NCBI GenBank assembly: GCA_015075165.1
Contig: JABTUY010000002.1
Span: forward strand, 806,001-870,000
Direction: 5' to 3'
Length of the DNA: 64,000 nucleotides
From: Ideonella sp.
GTDB taxonomy: Bacteria > Pseudomonadota > Gammaproteobacteria > Burkholderiales > Burkholderiaceae_C
The notes under the pieces were generated by a model. It did no database searches. It saw only the letters and a list, made by a program, of their open reading frames with translations, and was not told the origin of the DNA. Of the stretch, positions 54,414 through 61,612 are shown in pieces. Position 1 is the stretch's first letter, and each line of letters opens with the position of its first letter. Both the position numbers and the translations under genes were made by a program.

Positions 54414-54926
54414 ATGACCGCGAACGTACCGAAGACCATCGAGGAGTTCATGGCCCAGGCGCTGGCGATGGAGCGCGAGGCTGCGCAGCGCTACAACGAC
54501 TTCGCCGACGCGATGGAGATGCACAACAACCACGAGGTGGCCAAGCTGTTCCGCACGATGGCCGGTTACGAGACCAAGCACGCGCAGGAGATCATGGCGG
54601 AGATGAACTGGTCCGCCGACCCGGTGGTGCCGGCGAATGCGTGGCCGTCGATGGAGCCGCCCGAGGTGGTGCCCAACGACGAGGTGCACTACCTGATGCA
54701 CCCGTGGCATGCGCTGCAGCTCGCACTGGCGGCCGAGCAGCGCGCCGAGGCCTACTTCGACGAACTGGCGCGCGCCGCCACCACCGATTCGGTGCGCCGC
54801 GCCGCGCTGCAGCTCAAGGCCGAGGAGGCCGAGCACGTGCAACTGGTGCAGGCCTGGCTGAACAAGACGCCCAAGCCCGACGACTCCTGGGCCGACGACC
54901 CCGATCCACCACGCTACACCGAGTGA
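54414..54926 (+). CDS. Ferritin-like / rubrerythrin-type diiron protein
   Basis: The 170-residue four-helix protein carries carboxylate ligands AMEREAAQRYNDFADAM with MAGYETKHAQEIMAEM (E-x2-H) in the first half and LALAAEQRAEAYFDELA with LKAEEAEHVQLVQAWL in the second. No rubredoxin-type Cys pairs are present. Rubrerythrin relatives remove hydrogen peroxide or oxygen, which fits protection of the O2-sensitive reductase and KorAB. It lies between korB and the RidA gene. Confidence 0.82.
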   Translation: MTANVPKTIEEFMAQALAMEREAAQRYNDFADAMEMHNNHEVAKLFRTMAGYETKHAQEIMAEMNWSADPVVPANAWPSMEPPEVVPNDEVHYLMHPWHALQLALAAEQRAEAYFDELARAATTDSVRRAALQLKAEEAEHVQLVQAWLNKTPKPDDSWADDPDPPRYTE

Positions 54927-54943
54927 TGCCGCAGGGAGCCACG

Positions 54944-55369
54944 ATGACCAGTGCCCAGAATCCCGAGATGCAAGTGCTGCTGCCCGCCGGCTGGGACAAG
55001 CCGATCGGCTATTCCAACGGTATCGCCGTCGAAGGCGGCCGCGTGGTGTTCCTCGCCGGCCAGGTCGGCTGGGACGCGCAGCAGCGCTTCCACTCCGAGC
55101 AGATCGTGCCGCAGTTCGAGCAGGCGCTGCGCAACGTGCTCGACGTGCTGGCGCAGGCCGGCGGCCGCCCGGAGCACATCTGCCGCATCACCGCGTACTG
55201 CTGCGACAAGCCGGCGTACCTCGCCGCGCGGCCCGAGCTCGGCGCGATCTGGCGCCGCCTGATGGGCAAGCACTTTCCGGCGATGAGCATGATCTTCGTG
55301 TCGGACCTGCTCGACAGCCCGGGCAAGATCGAGCTCGAAGCCACGGCGGTGGTGCCGCGCAAGGGCTGA
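54944..55369 (+). CDS. RidA (YjgF/UK114) family protein
   Basis: The 141-residue chorismate-mutase-like trimer-forming protein has YSNGIAVEGGRVVFLAGQVGW, EQALRNVLDVLAQAGG and the conserved C-terminal strand PGKIELEATAVVPRKG. RidA enzymes hydrolyse reactive imines. The usual Arg-x-Cys active-site pair is not clearly conserved: CRITAYCCDKPAY holds a similar region. RidA-like genes are common in aromatic degradation operons with unknown roles. It ends the korA operon. Confidence 0.85.
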   Translation: MTSAQNPEMQVLLPAGWDKPIGYSNGIAVEGGRVVFLAGQVGWDAQQRFHSEQIVPQFEQALRNVLDVLAQAGGRPEHICRITAYCCDKPAYLAARPELGAIWRRLMGKHFPAMSMIFVSDLLDSPGKIELEATAVVPRKG

Positions 55370-55404
55370 GCGCGCCGGCGCGCCGCCAGGCGGGCGAGGG
55401 CGCG

Positions 55405-55854
55405 TCAGCGTGCGGCAGGGGCGGCAGCCGGCGCCGCCCGTTGCGTCGCCGGCTGCGCGTGCTTGCCCACCATCTGCAGCATCGTTGCCAGCGTGATCGA
55501 CTTGAAGGTCGCCGCGGCGATCTGGTCGATCTCGGCCAGCACCGCGCCCAGCGCGCGATCGACCGGCGTGGCGTCGGTGCCGATGCCGTCGCCCTGCAGC
55601 GGCTCCTCGAACAGCGTGATCACGTCCATCAGCGTCAGCCGGCGCACGTTGCCGGTGAAGCGGTAGCCGCCGCCGACGCCGCGCACCGATTCGACGATGC
55701 CGGCGTGCGCCAGCTCCGACAGCACCTTGGCCAGGTGATGCTGCGACACGCCGTACTTCTCGGCGATCGCCGCGGCGGCGATGTGGCGCGTGGGCTCGGC
55801 GGCGAACTCGAGCACGCTGTACAGCGCGAGCAGGGTGTTCTTCTGCAGCTTCAT
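55405..55854 (-). CDS. Rrf2-family transcriptional regulator
   Basis: The 149-residue winged-helix protein begins MKLQKNTLLALYSVLEFA, with recognition helix IAEKYGVSQHHLAKVLSELAHAGIVESVRGVGGGYRF. The sequence contains no cysteine, so it cannot bind an Fe-S cluster through Cys as IscR or NsrR do. It is co-directional with the GNAT gene upstream (18-bp gap), whose promoter contains the GGTACC-centred operator. It is the best candidate to bind that site and the copy before oah/korA. Confidence 0.85.
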   Translation of the reverse strand: MKLQKNTLLALYSVLEFAAEPTRHIAAAAIAEKYGVSQHHLAKVLSELAHAGIVESVRGVGGGYRFTGNVRRLTLMDVITLFEEPLQGDGIGTDATPVDRALGAVLAEIDQIAAATFKSITLATMLQMVGKHAQPATQRAAPAAAPAAR

Positions 55855-55872
55855 CGGCTCGGCCGTCGGCGC

Positions 55873-56364
55873 TCAGTCAAGATCCATCTCCAGCGTGATC
55901 AGCGAGCCGGCCGTCATGCCCTGGCTGCGGAAGAACGACAGGATCAGCGTGTTGTCGAGCGCCAGCATCGTGCGCAGCTGGGTCACGCCGGCGCGGCGGA
56001 ACAGCGCGCTGATCGCCTCGAGCAGCCGCGTGCCCACGCCAGCCTGGCGCGCGTCGGGCCGCACGTCGACCGCGAACACCCAGCCGCACGGCGGCGAGCC
56101 GAACTCCCAGTCGCGCACCTCGCCGATCAGGAAGCCGAGGATCTGTCGCCCCTGCACCGCCACCAGGAAGTGGCGCTGTTCGCGCTCGCCGACGCCGTAG
56201 CGCCGGTACACCGAGCGCCAGTAGCCGCGCTTCTCCAGCCCGGTGACGGTGGCGTCGAGCGCGATCACCTGGTCGAGGTCGCCGCGGCGCACGGGGCGCA
56301 CCACCACCGGCGCGGCGGCGACCGGTGCGCTGGCGATCGGTGTCTTCCTGGAGGGGGCTCTCAA
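55873..56364 (-). CDS. GNAT-family N-acetyltransferase
   Basis: The 163-residue GNAT domain has VRPVRRGDLDQVIALDATVTGLEKRGYWRSVYRRYG at the start and VDVRPDARQAGVGTRLLEAISALF as the acetyl-CoA loop. The opening resembles the second domain of the tandem GNAT protein at 42627. A GNAT gene (badL) also occurs in the R. palustris benzoate cluster. It forms a two-gene operon with the Rrf2 regulator and is divergent from the second importer operon. Confidence 0.82.
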   Translation of the reverse strand: MRAPSRKTPIASAPVAAAPVVVRPVRRGDLDQVIALDATVTGLEKRGYWRSVYRRYGVGEREQRHFLVAVQGRQILGFLIGEVRDWEFGSPPCGWVFAVDVRPDARQAGVGTRLLEAISALFRRAGVTQLRTMLALDNTLILSFFRSQGMTAGSLITLEMDLD

Positions 56365-56390
56365 AGCATGAACCAGATCAATTCAATAAG

Positions 56391-56412
56391 CGCATTCGGG
56401 TACCAGAATGCC
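56391..56412. promoter_or_regulatory. 22-bp palindromic operator before the GNAT-Rrf2 operon and importer 2
   Basis: GCATT and AATGC arms flank a GGTACC core with two spacer bases on each side. The arms pair perfectly. It lies 27 bp before the GNAT start and 109 bp before the substrate-binding protein start. It shares core, spacing and right arm with the site at 51482. Confidence 0.65.
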
Positions 56413-56520
56413 TCTGAGCGTGGATTCTAGCCGTTGCATCGGTGTGCGGCGGTTCGGTGGCGGCTCGCCGGGCGGCAGTGCCGGGCGGGTTCTGTTCGGA
56501 TGGCCAACCAGGAGACAACC

Positions 56521-57690
56521 ATGGGCCTTCAATTCAGCACCCGCGCCGCAGGGCGCATCGCGCGCGCCGTCGGCGCGATCGCACTCGGGCTCGTCGCGGC
56601 GGCCGCGGCGCACGCCCAGGAGCCGATCCGCATCGGCGCGTTCCTGGCCGTGACGGGGCCGGCGTCGTTCCTCGGCGACCCCGAGCAGAAGACGCTGGAG
56701 ATGCTGGTCGACCAGATCAACGCCGGCGGCGGCGTCCTGGGTCGCAAGCTGCAGCTGATCTCCTACGACTCGGCCGGTGACGCCGAGAAGGCACGCACCT
56801 TCGCCAAGCGGCTGATCGAGCAGGACAAGGTCGACGCCATCGTCGGCGGCTCGTCCACCGGCGCCACCATGGCCGCGGTGCCGCTGGCCGAGGGCGCGGG
56901 CATGCCGTTCGTCTCGCTGGCCGGTGCGGTGGTGATCGTCGAGCCGGTCAAGAAGTGGGTGTTCAAGACGCCGCACACCGACCGCATGGCGTGCGAGAAG
57001 ATCTTCGTCGACATGAAGGCGCGCGGCTTCTCCAAGGCCGCGCTGATCTCCGGCAGCGGCGGCTTCGACAAGTCGATGCGCGCCGAGTGCCTCAAGACCG
57101 CCGGCCAGCGCGGCATCGAGATCGTGGCCGACGAGACCTACGGCGCCGCCGACACCGACATGACGCCGCAGCTCACCAAGATCCGCGCCAGCGGCGCGCA
57201 GGCGGTGCTCAACGCCGGCTTCGGCCAGGGCCCGGCGATCGTCACGCGCAACTACCGGCAGGTGGGGCTGACGCAGCCGCTGTACCAGTCGCACGGTGTG
57301 GCCTCCAAGGAGTACATCAAGCTGTCGGGCCCGGCCGCCGAGGGCGTGCGCCTGCCCGCGGCCGCGCTGCTGGTGGCCGACCTGCTGCCCGCCGGCGACG
57401 CGCAGAAGCCGGTGGTCACCGCCTATCGCGACGCCTACCAGGCCAAGTACAAGAGCGATGTGTCGACCTTCGGCGGCCACGCCTACGATGGCCTGATGCT
57501 GGTGGTCAACGCGATCAAGAAGGCCGGCTCGACCGACAAGGCCAAGGTGCGCGATGCGCTCGAAGCCACCAAGGGCTACGTGGGCACCGGTGGCGTGGTC
57601 AACATGTCGGCCACCGATCACATGGGGCTCGACCTCTCGGCGTTTCGCATGCTCGAGGTGAAGAACGGCACCTGGGCGCTGGTGAACTGA
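56521..57690 (+). CDS. ABC transporter substrate-binding protein (importer 2)
   Basis: The 389-residue type I periplasmic binding protein has a Sec signal peptide (MGLQFSTRAAGRIARAVGAIALGLVAAAAAHAQ, cleavage near residue 33) and the family opening IRIGAFLAVTGPASFLGDPEQKTLEM. The start at 56521 follows AGGAGA; upstream in-frame ATGs would break the signal peptide. It heads the operon of substrate-binding protein, livH, livM, livG, livF. It is divergent from the GNAT-Rrf2 operon. A diverged stem-loop segment follows its stop. Confidence 0.9.
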   Translation: MGLQFSTRAAGRIARAVGAIALGLVAAAAAHAQEPIRIGAFLAVTGPASFLGDPEQKTLEMLVDQINAGGGVLGRKLQLISYDSAGDAEKARTFAKRLIEQDKVDAIVGGSSTGATMAAVPLAEGAGMPFVSLAGAVVIVEPVKKWVFKTPHTDRMACEKIFVDMKARGFSKAALISGSGGFDKSMRAECLKTAGQRGIEIVADETYGAADTDMTPQLTKIRASGAQAVLNAGFGQGPAIVTRNYRQVGLTQPLYQSHGVASKEYIKLSGPAAEGVRLPAAALLVADLLPAGDAQKPVVTAYRDAYQAKYKSDVSTFGGHAYDGLMLVVNAIKKAGSTDKAKVRDALEATKGYVGTGGVVNMSATDHMGLDLSAFRMLEVKNGTWALVN

Positions 57691-57788
57691 TGACCTCCTT
57701 GCGCGCTGCGCTCGCGTCCCCCCAAAGGGGATCAGGCCTCTTCGGACGGCCGGGCGAGGCCTGAGCGCGCACGGCACGGCGCATCGAC

Positions 57789-58664
57789 ATGAGCGGGATG
57801 TGGCTGCAGTTCGTCGCCGGCGGCTTGACCGCCGGCGCGATCTACGCGCTGGTCGCGCTCGGCTTCTCGATCATCTACAACGCCAGCGGCGCGATCAACT
57901 TCGCGCAGGGCGAGTTCGTGATGATCGGCGGCATGAGCGCGGTGGCGTTGCTCGCCACCGGCATGCCGCTGCCGCTGGCGGTGCTGCTGGCGCTGGCGGT
58001 GGCGGTGTTCGTCGGCCTGCTGCTCGAGAAGCTGGCGATCGAGCCGGCGCGCAACGCCAGCACCGTCACGCTGATCATCATCACGATCGGCGCCTCGCTG
58101 TTCCTGCGCGGCCTGGCGCAGCTGGTGTGGGACAAGCGCATCCATGCGCTGCCGGCGTTCAGCGGCGACAAGCCGATCACGCTGTTCGGCGCCACCGTGC
58201 TGCCGCAGGGCCTGTGGGTGCTCGGCGTCACCGCGCTGGCGGTGCTGGCGCTGTCGTGGTTCTTCGGCCGCACGCTGTTCGGCAAGGCGATGCTCGCCAC
58301 TTCGTACAACCCGCTGGCCGCGCGGCTGATGGGCATCCAGACGCGCACGGTGCTGCTGGTCAGCTTCGGGCTGGCCGCGCTGCTGGGCGCGCTCGGCGGC
58401 GTGCTGACCGCGCCGATCACCTTCACCTCGTACGACAGCGGTCTGATGCTCGGGCTGAAGGGTTTCTCGGCGGCGATGCTCGGCGGCCTCGGCAGCTTCG
58501 CCGGAGCGGTGGCCGGCGGCCTGCTGCTCGGCCTGATCGAGGCGTTGAGCGCGGGCTTCGTCTCGTCGGCCTACAAGGATGCGATCGCGTTCGTCGTCAT
58601 CCTGGCGGTGTTGTTCCTGTTGCCGGGGGGACTGCTCGGTGCGCGCCGGATCGAACGTGTCTGA
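57789..58664 (+). CDS. ABC transporter permease (LivH-type, importer 2)
   Basis: The 291-residue membrane permease opens MWLQFVAGGLTAGAIYALVALGFSIIYNASGAINFAQGEF and contains GLKGFSAAMLGGLGSFAGAVAGGLLLGLIEAL near the C-terminus. It overlaps the LivM-type gene by 8 bp. The gap before it (57691-57788) holds a short diverged CCCCCC/GGGG hairpin. Confidence 0.9.
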   Translation: MSGMWLQFVAGGLTAGAIYALVALGFSIIYNASGAINFAQGEFVMIGGMSAVALLATGMPLPLAVLLALAVAVFVGLLLEKLAIEPARNASTVTLIIITIGASLFLRGLAQLVWDKRIHALPAFSGDKPITLFGATVLPQGLWVLGVTALAVLALSWFFGRTLFGKAMLATSYNPLAARLMGIQTRTVLLVSFGLAALLGALGGVLTAPITFTSYDSGLMLGLKGFSAAMLGGLGSFAGAVAGGLLLGLIEALSAGFVSSAYKDAIAFVVILAVLFLLPGGLLGARRIERV

Positions 58665-59639
58665 GCTGCCGGCGCGCGGCACGGCGCGGCCGCTGATGTC
58701 GGCGCGCAGCGGCGGCCTGCTGGTGCTGGCGCTGGTGATCGCGCTGCTGCCGGCGGCGATGACCAACAACTACTTCTACGAGGTGGCGATCCTCGTGGCG
58801 CTGAACGCGATCGTCTGCGTCGGCCTGAACCTGCTGGTGGGCTACGCCGGCCAGATCAGCCTCGGGCACGCCGGCTTCTTCGCGCTCGGCGGCTACGGCT
58901 CGGCGATCCTGTCGGCGCAGTACGGCTGGCCGAGTGCGCTGTCGCTGCCGGCGGCGGTGGCCGCGGTCGGCGTGCTCGCGTACGTGGTCGGCCGGCCCAC
59001 GCTGCGGCTCAAGGGCCACTACCTCGCGATGGCCACGCTCGGTCTCGGCGTGATCATCTCGATCGTGCTGACCACCGAAGACCGCGTCACCGGCGGTCCC
59101 GACGGCATGGCAGTGCCGCCGCTGGTCATCGCCGGGTTCGCGCTGCGCGGCGAGCGCGTGTGGTACTGGGTGGTCGGCGCTGCGCTGATGCTGGCCGTGT
59201 GGCTGGCGCAGAACCTCATCGCCTCGCCGGCCGGCCGCGCGCTGCGCGCGCTGCACGGCTCGGAGATCGCCGCGCAGACGCTGGGCATCGATGCCGCGCG
59301 CCACAAGCTGCGCGTGTTCGTGATCTCGGCGCTGTTTGCCGCCGCAGCCGGCGCGCTGACCGCGCACTACGCCGGCTTCATCACACCGGTCAAGTCGTCG
59401 TTCATGCACTCGGTCGAGCTGGTGATCATGGTGGTGTTCGGCGGCATGGCGTCGGTGTTCGGCGCGGTGGTGGGCGCCGCGGTGCTCACCACGCTGCCGC
59501 AGCTGCTGACGGTGCTGAAGGACTACGAGATGATGGTCTTCGGCGCGGTGCTGATCGTCACGATGGTCGGCTTCCCGCAGGGCATCGTGCCGACGATCTC
59601 GCGCTGGTTCGCGGCGCGCGCCTTCCGCAGGGACGCGCG

Positions 59640-59643
<4 letters not shown>
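58657..59643 (+). CDS. ABC transporter permease (LivM-type, importer 2)
   Basis: The start is taken as GTG 58657 overlapping livH, giving 328 residues; an ATG at 58696 is also possible. Signature segments are NLLVGYAGQISLGHAGFFALGGYGSAIL and LRLKGHYLAMATLGLGVIISIV, then GMASVFGAVVGAAVLTTLPQLL. Its stop overlaps the LivG-type start as ATGA. Confidence 0.88.
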
Positions 59644-60435
<792 letters not shown>

Positions 60436-60443
<8 letters not shown>

Positions 60444-61131
60444 GGTGCGCGCGCTCGGCAGTCGCTACGGCCGCATCCCCGCGCTGGCCGACGTGAACCT
60501 GCGCGTCGGTGCCGGCGAGCTGGTGGCGCTGGTGGGCGCCAACGGCGCCGGCAAGAGCACGCTGCTGCGCACGATCTCGGGCGTGCAGCCGGCCAGCGCC
60601 GGCACCATCGGCTTCGAGGGACGCGACGTCACCGCGCTGTCGTCGCGCCGGCGCGTGCAGCTGGGCATCGTGCAGGTGCCCGAGGGGCGGCAGGTGTTCG
60701 CGCCGATGAGCGTCGAAGACAACCTCAGGCTCGGCGCGTTCGCGCGCGGCCGCGCCAGCGCGCTCGACGAGGTGATCGGCTTCTTTCCGGTGCTGCGCGA
60801 CAAGCGCCGCCAGGCCGCCGGCCTGCTGTCGGGCGGCCAGCAGCAGATGCTGGCGATCGCCCGCGCGCTGATGGCCGAGCCGCGCCTGCTGCTGCTCGAC
60901 GAACCCAGCATGGGCCTGGCGCCGCGGCTGGTGGCCGAGATCTTCGAGCACATCACCGCGCTGCGCGCGCGCGGCACCACGGTGCTGCTGGTCGACCAGA
61001 ACGCGCGTGCCGCGCTGTCGGTGGCCGACCGCGCCTACGTGATGGAAGCCGGGCGCATCGCGCTCGAAGGCGCCGCGCGCGACCTGCTCGGCGATCCGCA
61101 GGTGCAGCGCGCCTACCTCGGGCTGGAGTGA
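60436..61131 (+). CDS. ABC transporter ATPase (LivF-type, importer 2)
   Basis: The 231-residue ATPase has Walker A GANGAGKST, signature LLSGGQQQMLAIARALM, Walker B LLLLDEPSMGLAP and LLVDQNARAALSVADRAYVME. It completes the second importer. Unlike the first importer operon there is no ligase gene inside; a thioesterase-like gene follows after 35 bp. Confidence 0.92.
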
Positions 61132-61166
61132 GCCCGCGAATCGAATCGAAACCGAAGGGAACCCGC

Positions 61167-61580
61167 ATGAAAGACACGCTGAAAGCCGGCCTCGCCACCA
61201 CCGACACGCTCACCGTCGACCGCGAGCGCACGATCGATTTCATGGGCGACGCGGCGCGCGTCTACGCCACGCCGATGCTGGTGCGCGACATCGAGATCGC
61301 CTGCCGCAACCTGCTGCTGGCGCACCTCGATGCCGGCGAAGACTCGGTGGGCACGCGCGTCGAGATCGACCACATCGGCGCCTCGCTGCTGGGCATGAAG
61401 GTGTGGCTCACCGTCACGCTGGCCAGCGTCGACGGACGCGCCGTGGTGTTCGAGGTCGAAGGCCGCGACGAGGTCGAGCCGATCGTGCGCGGCAAGCATC
61501 ACCGCTTCGTGGTCGACGTGGCCAAGACCGGCCAGCGCCTGGCGGCCAAGGCAGCCAAGGCGAAGGCCGCTGCGGCCTGA
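61167..61580 (+). CDS. Hotdog-fold thioesterase-like protein (FlK-like)
   Basis: The 137-residue small hotdog protein opens KAGLATTDTLTVDRERTIDFMGDAARVYATPMLVRDIEIACRNLLLAHLDAGEDSVGTRVEIDHIGAS and has GRDEVEPIVRGKHHRFVVDV near its end, features of fluoroacetyl-CoA thioesterase (FlK) relatives. It probably hydrolyses or binds an aryl- or acyl-CoA. An Ala/Lys-rich tail follows. It stands between importer 2 and the molybdoenzyme gene and may be co-transcribed with both. Confidence 0.8.
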   Translation: MKDTLKAGLATTDTLTVDRERTIDFMGDAARVYATPMLVRDIEIACRNLLLAHLDAGEDSVGTRVEIDHIGASLLGMKVWLTVTLASVDGRAVVFEVEGRDEVEPIVRGKHHRFVVDVAKTGQRLAAKAAKAKAAAA

Positions 61581-61612
61581 GGGGCAGCGTACTGCGCACG
61601 AGGGCCATTGCG

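Noticed and set aside
55405-55854. The Rrf2 protein as an Fe-S sensor like IscR or NsrR
   Set aside because: The translated sequence has no cysteine residues, so a cysteine-ligated cluster is not possible.
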